Assembly (NCBI RefSeq): GCF_030406045.1
Contig: NZ_CP128988.1
Span: 2,505,001 to 2,569,000 of the forward strand
Length of the DNA: 64,000 bases
Direction: 5' to 3'
Origin: Thiohalobacter sp. IOR34
Lineage (GTDB): Bacteria > Pseudomonadota > Gammaproteobacteria > Thiohalobacterales > Thiohalobacteraceae
A model generated the notes under the pieces. The model was given only the letters and a program-made list of their open reading frames with translations, was not told the origin of the DNA and made no database searches. Shown here in pieces: positions 26,670-36,262 of the stretch. How positions within the stretch are numbered: the first letter of the stretch is position 1; each line of letters opens with the position of its first letter. Made by a program: the position numbers and the translations under genes.

Positions 26670-27557
26670 TCAGCGGCCTGCCCGCACCCGCTCCAGCAGT
26701 TCGCACATCCGCTCCGCCCCCTGCAGCAGCCGCGGCCCCGGGCGCTGGATGATATCCGGGTCGATCACGTACAGATGCCCGCCGCGCACGGCGGACAGCT
26801 CCGGCCAGCGGCGCCAGGCATCCAGCCATTCCGGCCGCTGCGCGCCCATGCCCGAGGCGATGATCACCTGCGGGTCCGCCGCCAGCACCGCCTCGATATC
26901 GACCCGCGGCGCTGCGGCCGTCAGGTCGGCGAAGACGTTGTGCCCAGCGCACAGACGGATCAGGTCAGAGACCGGCTGCTCGCCATTGAGCGTGATCAGC
27001 GGCCGATCCCAGACCTGGTAGAACACCCGCACCGGGGAGCTCCCCGCGTAGCGCCGGCGCAGTTCCTCCAACCGCCGGCGGAAATCCTCCGCCAGTCGGC
27101 CTGCCGCGGCCTCCTGTCCCAGCAGCCGGCCCAGCCGCAAGAACTGGTCCGGCATGTCCTCCAGCCGCTGCGGCTCGCTGAGGAACAGGGTCAGTCCCAG
27201 GCGCCGCAGCATGGCCAGGCTGTCGGCGTCGTTGCCGCCGGCCCAGCCGACCACCAGATCCGGTTGCAGGGCCAGGATGCGCTCGGTGTCGAGCCGGGAA
27301 TAACCACCCACCCGGGGCAACCGCTTTGCCGCTGGCGGATAATCGCTGAAGTCCACCGCCCCCACCAGCCGGTCGCCGGCGCCGATGGCGAACAGGGTTT
27401 CGGTGACGTGCGGCGCCAGACTGATCACCCGCCGGGCCGGCGCCGGCAGGACCACTGTCTGCCCGGTATCGTCCAGGACGCGGATCTCGGCCAGCGCCGG
27501 CAACGCCAGCGCCAACAGCCAGAGCACGCCCAGCCAGCGCCATCGGCGTTCAGCCAT
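26670..27557 (-). CDS. btuF: Cobalamin-binding periplasmic protein BtuF
   Basis: Substrate-binding subunit delivering corrinoid to BtuCD. Signal peptide at about 1-23 (ending ALA), then a type III periplasmic fold with ISLAPHVTETLFAIGAGDRLVG, LQPDLVVGW and ADPQVIIASGMG. 295 aa. Minus strand, last of the cbiB-cobD-btuF series, overlapping cobD by 8 bases. It converges on the bluB remnant only 9 bases away. The permease and ATPase partners lie 8 kb away on the plus strand. Confidence 0.9.
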   Translation of the reverse strand: MAERRWRWLGVLWLLALALPALAEIRVLDDTGQTVVLPAPARRVISLAPHVTETLFAIGAGDRLVGAVDFSDYPPAAKRLPRVGGYSRLDTERILALQPDLVVGWAGGNDADSLAMLRRLGLTLFLSEPQRLEDMPDQFLRLGRLLGQEAAAGRLAEDFRRRLEELRRRYAGSSPVRVFYQVWDRPLITLNGEQPVSDLIRLCAGHNVFADLTAAAPRVDIEAVLAADPQVIIASGMGAQRPEWLDAWRRWPELSAVRGGHLYVIDPDIIQRPGPRLLQGAERMCELLERVRAGR

Positions 27558-28551
27558 GGGCCGCCGCCTCGCCCGTCACCCGTTCCAGCACCGTCTCCAG
27601 CCGCGCCCAGTCCGCTGCCGTCCCCGGCAGCCCGAAGCGCAGCGAGGCAGGGGCCTCGAAGTGGCGCACCAGCACCGCCTGGCGGGCGAAGGCCTCGGCC
27701 AGCTCCGCAGCCCGGGGGTGGGGCAGCCACTGGAAGAGGGCGGTGCCACCGGCGGGAGGCAGGCCATGGGCCCGCAGCAGGGCGGCGAGCCGCAGCGCGT
27801 CCCGGCCGAGCCGCTGGCGGGTCCGGGCCTGCCAGTCGCCATCTGCCAGCGCCCGGCGGGCCACCTCACGGGCCGGGGCGGCCACCGCCCAGGGGCCGAG
27901 TCGCGCCGCCAGGGCGCGCTGCAGTGCCGCTTCGGCAAACAGGAAACCGACCCGCGCCCCGGCCAGACCGAAGAACTTGCCCAACGAGCGCAGCACCACC
28001 AGGCCGGGACGGCCGGCGGCCGCCACCAGGCTGTCGCCGGGCTCGGCATCCATGAAGGCCTCGTCGACCACCAGCCAGCCACCGCGCGCCGCCAGCCGCT
28101 GGTGCCAGGCCAGCAGCTGGTCCGCGGCAAAGCGCGTCCCCGTAGGATTGTTGGGATTGATCAGCACCAGCACCTTGATCCGCTCCAGCAGCGCGGCGAT
28201 TCCCTCGGCCGGCACCTCGATCACGGCATGGCCGGCGACCCGCCAGGCCGCGGCATGTTCGGCATAGCCGGGGCTCAGCACCGCCACCCGCCCCGCGGGA
28301 CGCAGCCGCGGCAGGATCTGGATGGCCGCCTGGCTGCCGGCCACCGCCAGCGGCGGCCCGCCGCCGTAATAAGCCGCCGCGGCCGCTGCCAGCCCATCGT
28401 CGTCCTCCGGCAGGCGCTGCCAGACCGCGGCCGGCAGCTCGGGCACCGGCCAGCCGCAGGGATTGATGCCGGTGGACAGGTCCAGCCAGGCCTCGCGCGG
28501 AATGCCATAGCGCCGTGCCGCGACGTTCAGGCGGCCACCGTGCTCAAGCAA
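27550..28551 (-). CDS. cobD: Threonine-phosphate decarboxylase CobD
   Basis: PLP enzyme that forms (R)-1-amino-2-propanol phosphate, the linker between corrin ring and nucleotide loop. Starting at a TTG (28551) gives the family N-terminus [15 protein letters not shown] follows at 24-31, NPNNPTG at 132-138, and the PLP lysine is K192 in RSLGKFFG. 333 aa. It overlaps cbiB upstream and btuF downstream by 8 bases each, so the three genes form one transcript with coupled translation. In alphaproteobacterial naming this protein is CobC. Confidence 0.9.
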   Translation of the reverse strand: MLEHGGRLNVAARRYGIPREAWLDLSTGINPCGWPVPELPAAVWQRLPEDDDGLAAAAAAYYGGGPPLAVAGSQAAIQILPRLRPAGRVAVLSPGYAEHAAAWRVAGHAVIEVPAEGIAALLERIKVLVLINPNNPTGTRFAADQLLAWHQRLAARGGWLVVDEAFMDAEPGDSLVAAAGRPGLVVLRSLGKFFGLAGARVGFLFAEAALQRALAARLGPWAVAAPAREVARRALADGDWQARTRQRLGRDALRLAALLRAHGLPPAGGTALFQWLPHPRAAELAEAFARQAVLVRHFEAPASLRFGLPGTAADWARLETVLERVTGEAAAHG

Positions 28552-29449
28552 GGATCCACCCCCCGGCCGCCGCCAGCCCCAGCCACAGCCAAGCCCCCTG
28601 CCGCACCAGGCCCAGAGCCCGGCCGATGTCCGCGGCATGCGGGGCATGGCCCGCGCCCAGCGGCGGGCGCGGCTGCCAGTCGCCATGATAGCGGGCCGGG
28701 CCGCCGAGCCGCACGCCCAGGGCACCGGCGCCGGCCGCCATCACCGGCCCGGCATTGGGGCTCTTCCAGGCCGGAGCCTGGGCCCGCCAACAGCGCCAGG
28801 CCCGGCGGCCATCGCCGAGCAGCGCGTAGCCGAGGGCAGTGAGCCGCGCCGGCAGCCAGTTCAGCAGGTCGTCGAGGCGTGCCGCGGCCCGGCCGAAGCG
28901 GAGGAAACGCGGCGTGCGGTAACCCCACATGGCATCCAGGGTGTTGACCAGGCGGTAGAGCACGACGCCGGGGGCGCCCGCCACCAGGAACCAGAACAGG
29001 GCGCCGAACAGGGCATCGTTGCCGTTTTCGAGCACCGACTCGACGGTGGCCCCGGCCACCCCGTCGGCATCGAGCTGCGCGGTATCACGGCTGACCAGCC
29101 GGCCGACGGCCAGCCGCGCCGCCGCGAGATCGCCGGCATCCAGGGCCGCGGCCACGGTCCGGGCATGTTCCTCCAGGCTGCGCTGTCCAATGGCGAGATA
29201 GAGCAGCAGCACCCCCACGGGCCAGGCCGCGGCGCCGGCCTGCAGAACCGCGGCCAACGCCACCGGTGGCAGCACCAGCAGCAGCAGCGCGGCCAGACCG
29301 GGCAGCACCCCGCCAGGCGGCGGCCGGTTCCAGCGCCTCTCCAGCGCCCCGGCCAGGCGACCGAAGCCGACCAGCGGATGCCAGCGGCGGGGCTCGCCGA
29401 ACAGGCGATCGAGCAACAGGGCAGCGGCAATGGCAAGTGCAGTCGACAC
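28544..29449 (-). CDS. cbiB: Adenosylcobinamide-phosphate synthase CbiB
   Basis: Polytopic membrane enzyme joining aminopropanol (phosphate) to adenosylcobyric acid. The family segments [53 protein letters not shown] and [11 protein letters not shown]-type C-terminal sequence are present. About 301 aa. The GTG at 29449 gives the expected N-terminus; the open frame extends another 59 codons upstream, but that part is heptamer repeat and cobQ-side DNA. It heads a minus-strand operon and is divergent from cobQ. Confidence 0.9.
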   Translation of the reverse strand: MSTALAIAAALLLDRLFGEPRRWHPLVGFGRLAGALERRWNRPPPGGVLPGLAALLLLVLPPVALAAVLQAGAAAWPVGVLLLYLAIGQRSLEEHARTVAAALDAGDLAAARLAVGRLVSRDTAQLDADGVAGATVESVLENGNDALFGALFWFLVAGAPGVVLYRLVNTLDAMWGYRTPRFLRFGRAAARLDDLLNWLPARLTALGYALLGDGRRAWRCWRAQAPAWKSPNAGPVMAAGAGALGVRLGGPARYHGDWQPRPPLGAGHAPHAADIGRALGLVRQGAWLWLGLAAAGGWILA

Positions 29450-29518
29450 GCATCCGGACTCGGGGTTTGCAAAACGCGCAGTGTACCCCAAGCCGCTACG
29501 CCGACCGAGCCCCCTCCC

Positions 29519-29576
29519 AGCTCCTGACTCCTGGATTCTGACTCCTGGATTCTGAATTCTGGCTTCTGAATTCCAC
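29519..29576. repeat. Short heptanucleotide array between cbiB and cobQ
   Basis: Units such as TCCTGAC, TCCTGGA, TTCTGAC, TTCTGAA and TTCTGGC follow one another in 7-base register for about 58 bases in the divergent gap. They are the same unit class as the arrays at 43.9 and 55.2 kb, and they occupy the region where both promoters would be expected. Confidence 0.85.
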
Positions 29577-29616
29577 CTCCTCCCCCCTCCCCCGTTCATG
29601 CGACAATCGCCGCCCG

Positions 29617-31074
29617 ATGGGCACACTCATGATCCAGGGCACCACCTCCGACGCCGGCAAGAGCACGCTGGTCGCCGGCCTGTGCCGGGTCTATGCCCGC
29701 CGCGGCCTGCGCGTCGCCCCCTTCAAACCCCAGAACATGGCCCTGAACAGCGCAGTAACCGCCGATGGCGGCGAAATCGGCCGCGCCCAGGCGGTCCAGG
29801 CGCAGGCCGCGGGACTGGAACCGACGGTGGACATGAACCCTGTGCTGCTGAAACCCAACAGCGACACCGGGGCCCAGGTCATCGTCCACGGCCGGGCACG
29901 GCAGGAGCTGGATGCCCGCGCCTATCACGCGCACAAGCCACAGCTGCTGGCGGCGGTGATGGAATCCTACCGGCGGCTGCAGGCGGCACACGATCTGGTG
30001 CTGGTGGAAGGGGCCGGCAGCCCGGCCGAGGTCAACCTGCGCGCGCACGACATCGCCAACATGGGCTTCGCGGAGGCGGCCGACTGCCCGGTGCTGCTGG
30101 TCGCCGACATCGACCGCGGCGGGGTCTTCGCCCATCTGATCGGCACCCTGGAACTGCTCTCCTCTCCGGAACGCGCCCGAACCCGCGGCTTCGTCATCAA
30201 CCGCTTTCGCGGCGACATCGGCTTGCTGCAACCCGGCCTGGACTGGCTCGAGGCGAACAGCGGGAAACGCGTGGCAGGCGTGCTGCCCTGGCTGCACGGC
30301 CTGCACCTGGAGGCGGAGGATGCCATCGCCGCCGGACAGCGGCTGGAGGCAGACCGCCCGCTGCGGGTCCTGGTGCCGGTGCTGCCGCGGATCAGCAACC
30401 ACACCGACTTCGACCCGCTGCGCCTGCATCCCCAGGTCGATCTCCGCTTCGTTCCCCTGGAGGCGCGACCGCCAGCCGCCGACCTCATCGTCCTGCCCGG
30501 CAGCAAGAGCGTGCGTGCCGACCTCGCCGCGCTGCGCCATCACGGCTGGGAGACCCACATCCACCGCCACCTGCGTTATGGCGGCCGGCTGCTCGGCATC
30601 TGCGGCGGCCTGCAGATGCTGGGCCGCCGGCTGCACGACCCGCAGGGCATCGAGGGACCGGCCGGGAGCAGCGAGGGGCTCGGCCTGCTCGATCTGGAGA
30701 CCCGGCTGGAAACCGACAAGCAGCTGCGCCGGGTACGTGGTCGGCTGGGCCTGGAGAGCGCGGAGGTGGAGGGTTACGAGATCCACGCCGGGCGCAGCGA
30801 GGGCGCGGCGCTGGAACGTCCCGCGGTCCACCTCGACGACGGCCGCTGCGACGGCGCCCTGTCGGAGGACGGCCAGATCCTCGCCACCTACCTGCACGGG
30901 CTGTTCGAGCAGCCGGCGGCCTGCAGCGCCCTGCTCCGCTGGGCCGGGCTGGAGGAGGCGCAGCCGCTGGACTACCACGGCCTGCGCGAGGCCGCCATCG
31001 AGCGGCTGGCCGACACCCTGGAGGAACACCTCGACATGGACTTCGTGGACGGGCTGCTGGGGATCGGGCTTTAG
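29617..31074 (+). CDS. cobQ: Cobyric acid synthase
   Basis: ATP-dependent amidotransferase that adds four amide groups (b, d, e, g) to adenosylcobyrinic acid a,c-diamide. A P-loop-like [10 protein letters not shown] lies near the N-terminus. The C-terminal glutaminase domain has the nucleophile C329 in [10 protein letters not shown] and H427 in YLHGLFE. 485 aa, normal size. The ATG at 29617 has a poor ribosome site, and an ATG 12 bases later is possible. Its stop is immediately followed by the 31-32 kb repeat array, so it appears monocistronic. Confidence 0.95.
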   Translation: MGTLMIQGTTSDAGKSTLVAGLCRVYARRGLRVAPFKPQNMALNSAVTADGGEIGRAQAVQAQAAGLEPTVDMNPVLLKPNSDTGAQVIVHGRARQELDARAYHAHKPQLLAAVMESYRRLQAAHDLVLVEGAGSPAEVNLRAHDIANMGFAEAADCPVLLVADIDRGGVFAHLIGTLELLSSPERARTRGFVINRFRGDIGLLQPGLDWLEANSGKRVAGVLPWLHGLHLEAEDAIAAGQRLEADRPLRVLVPVLPRISNHTDFDPLRLHPQVDLRFVPLEARPPAADLIVLPGSKSVRADLAALRHHGWETHIHRHLRYGGRLLGICGGLQMLGRRLHDPQGIEGPAGSSEGLGLLDLETRLETDKQLRRVRGRLGLESAEVEGYEIHAGRSEGAALERPAVHLDDGRCDGALSEDGQILATYLHGLFEQPAACSALLRWAGLEEAQPLDYHGLREAAIERLADTLEEHLDMDFVDGLLGIGL

Positions 31075-32050
31075 CCCTCCCCTTTGCGGGATCGCGGCCT
31101 GGAGGCCGCTCCTACAAAACCTTCCGTGGATTCCGTGGCTATTGATCTTTTCGTGGGTTTCGTGGCCATCGTCGGTTCCGCCTGACGACGGCGGCAACCC
31201 CATCGCGGCCTGGAGGCCGCTCCTACAATGTTTTCCGTGGGTTCCGTGGCCATCGATTTTTCGTGGGATTCGCGGGTTTCGTGGCCATCGTCGGTTCCGC
31301 CTGACGACGGCGGCAACCCCATCGCGGCCTGGAGGCCGCTCCTACAATGTTTTCCGTGGGTTCCGTGGCTATCGATCTTTTCGTGGGTTTGGTGGATTTC
31401 GTGGCCATCCCAGGTTCCGCCTGACGACGGCGGGTGATGCCACCTCGATCGCGGCCTGGAGGCCGCTCCTACAATGCCTTCCGTGGGTTCCGTGGCCATT
31501 GATCTTTTCGTGGGTTTCGTAGCCATCGTCGGTTCCGCCTGACGACGGCGGCAACCCCATCGCGGCCTGGAGGCCGCTCCTACAATGTTTTCCGTGGATT
31601 CCGTGGCCATCGGTCGTTTCGTGGGTTTCGCGGATTTCGTGGCCATTGTAGGTTCCGCCTGACGACGGCGGGTGATGCCACCTCGATCGCGGCCTGGAGG
31701 CCGCTCCTACAATGTTTTCCGTGGGTTCCGTGGCCATCGATTTTTCGTGGGTTTCGCGGGTTTCGTGGCCATCGTCGGTTTCGCCTGACGATGGCGGGTG
31801 ATGCCACCCCAGATCGCGGCCTGGAGGCCGCTCCTACAATGTTTTCCGTGGATTCCGTGGCCATCGATCTTTTCGTGGGTTTGGTGGGTTTCGTGGCCAT
31901 CCCAGGTTCCGCCTGACGACGGCGGGTGATGCCACCTCGATCGCGGCCTGGAGGCCGCTCCTACAATGTGTTCCGTGGGTTCCGTGGCCATCGATCTTTT
32001 CGTGGGTTTGGTGGATTTCGCGGCCATCGTCGGTTCCGCCTGACGACGGG
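31075..32050. repeat. Compound tandem array, eight REP-containing units
   Basis: REP cores (ATCGCGGCCTGGAGGCCGCT) occur near 31090, 31202, 31321, 31448, 31559, 31686, 31813 and 31940, spaced 111-127 bases. Between them lie repeated TTCGTGGGTTTCGTGGCCAT blocks (9-base sub-periodicity) and a GACGACGG hairpin. Two unit types alternate, one with GCAACCCC and one with GGTGATGCCACC. Open frames cross the array because the unit lacks stops in some frames, but the repeated low-complexity peptides do not look like proteins. The same unit recurs inverted at 46.8-47.5 kb. Confidence 0.9.
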
Positions 32051-32116
32051 GGAATGCCCAACCCCGGCTTCCGACGCGGTACAATCCGCCACCCGACTCC
32101 GCCGGAACGCTGCCTC

Positions 32117-32782
32117 ATGAAAAAATTTCGCCCCCTGCTGGTGATCCTGCTGCTGGCCGTGCTGGCCGTGTTGCTCAGCCTGCGCGACGGCGGCTCGCCG
32201 CCGCAGCCGCCCCGCGACCTGCCCTGGCAGATCGAGGTGCTGGCCGACGGCAGCTCGCGGGTGTTCGGTCTGCATCTGGGCCGTGACCGCCTCGGCGACG
32301 CCCTGGCCCGGATCGGCCGCGATGCGGAACTCGCCGTGATCGCGGAACGCGGCGAGCCGGGCAGCCTGGAGCTGTACTACAGCCGCTTCACCGCCGGCCT
32401 GTTCTCGGGCAAGCTGATCCTCGCCGCCGAACTGCCGGCTGAGACCCTGGCCGGGCTGCGCGAGCGCGCCGCGCGGGTCGAGCGGCTGGAAAGCGGTGCC
32501 CTGAAGTTCCATATCCGTCACGAGGACCGGCCGCTGGTACTGGACGCCCCGCTGATCGGCATCACCTTCATCCCCACCGTCAACCTCGACGAGGACATCG
32601 CCGAGCGCCGTTTCGGCATCCCCGCGGAGACCCTCTCCGACGACAGCGGCGCCCGTCACCTGCTCTACCCCGACCGCGGGCTGGACCTGATCATCCACAC
32701 CAAGGGCAAGGACGTGCTGCAATACGTCGCGCCGCGCGACTTCGAGCGCCTGCGTGGGCCGTTGTTAGAAGATGGAAGCTAG
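32117..32782 (+). CDS. Membrane-anchored hypothetical protein in the cobalamin locus
   Basis: 221 aa with an N-terminal membrane anchor (about 6-24) and a periplasmic mixed alpha/beta domain. Visible segments are RVFGLHLGRDRLGDALARIG, LELYYSRFTAGLFSGKLILAAEL, FGIPAETLSDDSGARHLLYPDRGLDLIIHTKGKDVLQYV. I recognise no named family. The ATG at 32117 (MKKFRPLL) directly follows the repeat array, and a heptamer array starts inside its last codons. Position between cobQ and cobS is suggestive but may be chance, because a repeat array separates it from cobQ and the next gene is on the other strand. Confidence 0.7.
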   Translation: MKKFRPLLVILLLAVLAVLLSLRDGGSPPQPPRDLPWQIEVLADGSSRVFGLHLGRDRLGDALARIGRDAELAVIAERGEPGSLELYYSRFTAGLFSGKLILAAELPAETLAGLRERAARVERLESGALKFHIRHEDRPLVLDAPLIGITFIPTVNLDEDIAERRFGIPAETLSDDSGARHLLYPDRGLDLIIHTKGKDVLQYVAPRDFERLRGPLLEDGS

Positions 32783-32922
32783 GAGCTAGGAGCTAGAAGC
32801 TGGGAGACGGAAGCTGTGAGATGGGAGAGCGATCCGGAAAACGGCGGGCAGTGCCCACTCTGCTGCCTTCTGAATTCTGACTCCTGTCTTCTAGCTCCTA
32901 GCTCCTAGCTTCCAGCTTCTAT
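32775..32922. repeat. Inverted heptamer arrays around a palindrome
   Basis: AGGAGCT-type heptamers (about 32775-32825) and their complementary AGCTCCT-type units (about 32868-32916) face each other across a CGGCGGGCAGTGCCCACTCTGCTGCC-like centre, described here by its GGGCAGTGCCC core. The transcript of either strand could fold into a long hairpin. The array lies between two convergent genes and reaches the cobS stop codon. Confidence 0.8.
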
Positions 32923-33650
32923 ATCAACATCCCCAACAACACCGCGGCCTCGCTGATCTCGACGGCCGCACCGAGGACGTCGCCGGTCACCCCGCCGATG
33001 CGCCGCAGGGCGAGGTGACGCACGGCGGCCACGGCCAGGGCGGCGCAGACGAGCCACAGCAGGCCGGAACCGCCGCCGAGCAGGAGCACGCCGCCTGCCG
33101 TCGCCAACAGGGCGATGACGCCGCCTTCCGCCGCCGCTTCGCTCAATGGCTCGCCCAACCCGCCGGGCCGAACATAGGGCGCGGTGCGCAACAGGCCAAT
33201 CACAGCGGCCCGTCCCAGCACGGGCACCAGCAGCAACACCCACAGTGGCGTGCCGGCCAACAAGGTGGCGAGGGCAGCGAACTTGAACAGCAGCAGCAGG
33301 ACGATGGCGATCACTGCCGCCGGCCCGGCGTGGGGATCCTTCATGATCGCCAGGCTGCGCTCGGCATCACCGTGGCCACCCAGCCAGGCGTCAGCACAGT
33401 CGCCGAGGCCATCGAGATGCAGGCCGCCGGTCAGCGCCGTCCAGACCAGCAACAGCAGCGCCGCAGCCGGCAAGGGCCCGAGCCCGGCGGTGGCCGCCGC
33501 CAGTCCCCAGAGGATCAGGCCCAGCAGCAGGCCGACCAGCGGGTAGCACACCAGGGAACGGGCGATGTCCTCCCGCCCGAGTTGGCCGAGTGCCGGCACC
33601 GGCAGGCGGGTCAGGAACTGCAGGGCGATCCAGAAACCGCGCACGCTCAT
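32919..33650 (-). CDS. cobS: Adenosylcobinamide-GDP ribazoletransferase CobS
   Basis: Membrane enzyme that joins GDP-cobinamide and alpha-ribazole (phosphate) to give cobalamin (phosphate). The family segment GGLHLDGLGDCADAWLGG, followed by IMKDPHAGPAAV, is intact; about six hydrophobic helices follow. 243 aa. The ATG at 33650 overlaps the cobC stop by 4 bases (ATGA). It is last in the cobU-cobT-cobC-cobS operon. The last codons are next to a heptamer array. Confidence 0.93.
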   Translation of the reverse strand: MSVRGFWIALQFLTRLPVPALGQLGREDIARSLVCYPLVGLLLGLILWGLAAATAGLGPLPAAALLLLVWTALTGGLHLDGLGDCADAWLGGHGDAERSLAIMKDPHAGPAAVIAIVLLLLFKFAALATLLAGTPLWVLLLVPVLGRAAVIGLLRTAPYVRPGGLGEPLSEAAAEGGVIALLATAGGVLLLGGGSGLLWLVCAALAVAAVRHLALRRIGGVTGDVLGAAVEISEAAVLLGMLI

Positions 33651-34264
33651 TCCTCCGCGCATTGCTCGATACGGCCGTTGAGGAAACACAGCTCGGCCTG
33701 CCCCGGCGCAAGACCCTGCAGCCGCAGGCGGCTCAGGCCGGCATGGGGCACCCGCCAGCAGAACAACCGTTCCAGGGGCACACCAAGCTGCTGGCAGAGC
33801 AGCACGCGAATCACGCCGCCATGGCTGACCAGCAGCGCATGGCGGCCGGCGGCGGCGGCGAGCAGGAGCCGCCAGCCGCGCGCCACCCGCTCCGCGAAAC
33901 CGGCCAGGGTCTCGCCGCCGGGTGGAGCGCGGTGCAGCGGATCGGCCCAGAAGGTCTCCAGGGCATTGGGGTCCTCGGCCTGGATCTGCTGCGCACTGCG
34001 CCCGTCCCAGTCGCCGAAATCCATCTCCTGCAGTTCGGGCAGCAGCCGGCACTCCACCCCGGCCTGCTGCGCCAGTTCGCCGGCGAAATCCGCACAGCGC
34101 TGCAGCGGCGAGCTGAAGACGATCTGCCAGGACGGCCGTTCCGGCAGGGCGGCCTGCATCGCCGCCCTGCCGGCCGCAGTCAGCGGCGCATCGCTGCGGC
34201 CGAGAAAAACCGCACCCAGCACGGTCTCGCCGTGACGCAGCAGATCGACGGTGGTGGGGTTCAT
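33647..34264 (-). CDS. cobC: Histidine phosphatase, probable alpha-ribazole phosphatase
   Basis: 205 aa, phosphoglycerate-mutase-like fold. Catalytic RHGE motif at residues 10-13 (H11 is the phospho-accepting histidine) and the second histidine in [10 protein letters not shown]. The sequence alone does not separate CobC from other small histidine phosphatases. Placement between cobT and cobS, with 4-base overlaps on both sides, argues for removal of phosphate from alpha-ribazole phosphate or adenosylcobalamin phosphate. Confidence 0.85.
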   Translation of the reverse strand: MNPTTVDLLRHGETVLGAVFLGRSDAPLTAAGRAAMQAALPERPSWQIVFSSPLQRCADFAGELAQQAGVECRLLPELQEMDFGDWDGRSAQQIQAEDPNALETFWADPLHRAPPGGETLAGFAERVARGWRLLLAAAAGRHALLVSHGGVIRVLLCQQLGVPLERLFCWRVPHAGLSRLRLQGLAPGQAELCFLNGRIEQCAEE

Positions 34265-35313
34265 GCCTCCTTGCCGGAGACGCCGGCCTCGGCGAAGGTC
34301 GCCATGCCGTTGTGCAGGGCCAGGGCCTGGCGCAGCAGACAGACGGCGACCGCCGCCCCGCTGCCCTCGCCGAGGCGCAGGCCGAGATCGAGCAACGGCT
34401 CGGCCTCCAGACCGGCCAGAATCCGCCGGTGGCCGGGTTCGGCCGAGGCATGGGCATAGAGCGGCCAGGCCGCGGCGGCCGGGTTGAGCCGTGCCGCGGC
34501 GAGGGCCGCCGCGCTGGCGATGAAGCCGTCGACCAGGACCGGCAGGCCGAGCTGGGCGGCGCGCAGAAATGCACCGGCCAGGGCCGCGATCTCGAACCCC
34601 CCGAGCCGGCGCAGGGCCTCCCTCGGCTCGGCCAGCGCCGTGCCGTGGAAGTCGAGCGCCCGCTGCAGGATGGCCGCCTTGTGCAGCACCCCGGCGGCAT
34701 CCAGACCGGTGCCGGGGCCGGTGAGTTCGACCGCCGGCAGACCCAGCAGGGCCGCGGCCAGCGCCGCGGCGGCGCTGGTGTTGCCGATACCCATCTCCCC
34801 GCCGATGAACAGGCCGGCACCGGCCGCGCGAGCCCGTTCCACCGCGCCCCGCCCCTCGGCCAGGGCCGCCTCGAACTGCGCCTCGCTCATCGCCGGCCCG
34901 GCGGTGAAATCGCTGCTACCCGGCCCCAGGCGGGCCGCGCGCACCCCCTCCATCGGCCCTGGATCGTCGACGGTGCCGAGGTTGATCACCTCCAGCTCGG
35001 CGCCCAGCTCACGGGCCAGGACGCTGATCGCCGCCCCGCCGCGGACGAAGTTGCGCACCATCTCCAGCGTCACCGCCTGGGGAAAGGCCGAGACACCGGC
35101 GCGGGCCACGCCGTGGTCGGCGGCGAAGACGCTGATCCACACGGCATCCAGGGACGGCCGTTCCCGCCCCTGGCGGGCGGCGAAGGCCACGGCCAGGTCC
35201 TCCAACCGGCCGAGCGACCCCGGTGGCTTGGTGAGCTGGGCCTGGCGCGCCTGCGCCGCCTCGCGGACGGTGGCATCCGGAGTACAGACCGGCTCAAGGA
35301 TCCAGTCAGTCAA
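34261..35313 (-). CDS. cobT: Nicotinate-nucleotide:dimethylbenzimidazole phosphoribosyltransferase
   Basis: Activates the lower-ligand base by moving ribose phosphate from nicotinate mononucleotide to DMB or a related base. The [10 protein letters not shown] start region, [30 protein letters not shown] and the catalytic glutamate E316 in [10 protein letters not shown] are all present; 350 aa. It overlaps cobU by 8 bases and cobC by 4. With bluB destroyed nearby, the base it uses must come from outside or from another pathway. Confidence 0.95.
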   Translation of the reverse strand: MTDWILEPVCTPDATVREAAQARQAQLTKPPGSLGRLEDLAVAFAARQGRERPSLDAVWISVFAADHGVARAGVSAFPQAVTLEMVRNFVRGGAAISVLARELGAELEVINLGTVDDPGPMEGVRAARLGPGSSDFTAGPAMSEAQFEAALAEGRGAVERARAAGAGLFIGGEMGIGNTSAAAALAAALLGLPAVELTGPGTGLDAAGVLHKAAILQRALDFHGTALAEPREALRRLGGFEIAALAGAFLRAAQLGLPVLVDGFIASAAALAAARLNPAAAAWPLYAHASAEPGHRRILAGLEAEPLLDLGLRLGEGSGAAVAVCLLRQALALHNGMATFAEAGVSGKEA

Positions 35314-35851
35314 GGGGATCTCCTTTCAGGTAGAGAGGCAGACCGGCGACCACCAGTGTCACCCGGTCGCAGCAAGTGGCCAGCGCCTGATGCAGGCGAC
35401 CGGCCTCGTCACGGAAACGGCGGCTGGCGGCATCGGCCGGGACCAGCCCCTGGCCAACCTCGTTGCTGACCAGGATGACCCGCCCCGGCAGGGTCGGCAG
35501 CAGACTCAGCAGCCGCTGGCTCTCGCGCGCCAGACAGGCCTCGGGGTCGTCCACCGCCAGAGCCGGGTCGTGACCGAGCAGGTTGGACAACCAGAGGGTC
35601 AGGCAGTCGACCAGCAGGCAGCGATCCGCGGCGGCCTCGCGCGCCAGCGTCTCGGCCAGCGCCAGCGGCGCCTCGACCGTGCGCCAGGTGGCCGGCCGTT
35701 CGGCACGGTGGCGTGCGATGCGCGCCGCCATCTCGGCATCCCCGGCCCCGGCCGTGGCGACATAGCAGACCGTCCGGCCGTCGGCCGCGGCGCACTGCTC
35801 CGCCCAGCGGCTCTTGCCGGAACGGGCGCCGCCCAGAATCAGTTCCTTCAT
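35306..35851 (-). CDS. cobU: Adenosylcobinamide kinase / guanylyltransferase
   Basis: Bifunctional enzyme of 181 aa that phosphorylates adenosylcobinamide and then adds GMP. The P-loop GGARSGKS lies at residues 7-14, H48 in the RHRAERP segment is the guanylylated histidine, and EVGQGLVP follows. The ATG at 35851 is preferred; the open frame continues 21 codons upstream into MITE-A copy 6, which lies only 33 bases before the start. The operon promoter must therefore be in the short gap or within the element. No second B12 riboswitch is visible here. Confidence 0.92.
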   Translation of the reverse strand: MKELILGGARSGKSRWAEQCAAADGRTVCYVATAGAGDAEMAARIARHRAERPATWRTVEAPLALAETLAREAAADRCLLVDCLTLWLSNLLGHDPALAVDDPEACLARESQRLLSLLPTLPGRVILVSNEVGQGLVPADAASRRFRDEAGRLHQALATCCDRVTLVVAGLPLYLKGDPLD

Positions 35852-35884
35852 CGTCTCGGGTCCGCGGGGGAAGTCGCCATTTAA

Positions 35885-36058
35885 CCCGGATATTGCACCA
35901 AGGCGGCCTTGCATGCGTAATTTTTTCCGGTATATATCAAGGCAGTGATTCCCTCTGCGAGCAATTGTACCCTGTTACAGTTTGTGCCTGTTCGAGTTCA
36001 GACCAAATCTGGCGTCGCATTTTGCCCTGAAACTCGAATCCTTGGTGCAATATCCGGG
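35885..36058 (-). mobile_element. MITE-A copy 6 (internally deleted, 174 bp)
   Basis: Termini CCCGGATATTGCACCAAGG and the inverted complement are flanked by a perfect TTAA duplication (35881-35884 and 36059-36062). Compared with the 245-base copies, about 70 bases of the interior hairpin region are missing. It stands directly upstream of cobU, so it may affect transcription of cobUTCS. The remainder up to 36262 shows no gene. Confidence 0.88.
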
Positions 36059-36262
36059 TTAACCGCTTCGCCCGCAAGGGGGCAAGGCCGGGCCGCCGGG
36101 TTTCTTGCCCCCCAGAGCTCCCGATGATTTTTGTTGCCTCGGCGACACCCTGCCCTTCTGCCCCGGGAATCGAATCCTTGGTAGGATTCCCCCGCCCTTG
36201 CGGCGGCCCCCGGTCGGCCGGCAAGGCGGATTCCTTCAGCAGACGACAGTCGGGAGCCCCTC

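Noticed and set aside
28552-28725. Longer N-terminus for CobD
   Set aside because: The extension is cbiB sequence in another frame. The family N-terminus LEHGGRL begins at the TTG at 28551.
29450-29626. 59-codon N-terminal extension of CbiB
   Set aside because: It is translated heptamer repeat and the cobQ start region. CbiB family members begin at the GTG used here.
31071-32118. Series of overlapping open frames encoding repeated GAASRPRS or RSGLQAA peptides
   Set aside because: They read through the tandem REP array in several frames and on both strands. Repeats without stops explain them; no ribosome sites or non-repetitive sequence.
32919-34820. A 633-codon minus-strand frame as one fusion protein
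   Set aside because: Only its last 243 codons are CobS. The upstream part is out-of-frame reading through cobC and cobT, both of which have intact motifs in their own frames.
35852-36262. A second cobalamin riboswitch upstream of cobU
   Set aside because: None of the core blocks (GCCACTG, B12 box, CCCCCGCAAC) is present; the space is a MITE and featureless DNA.
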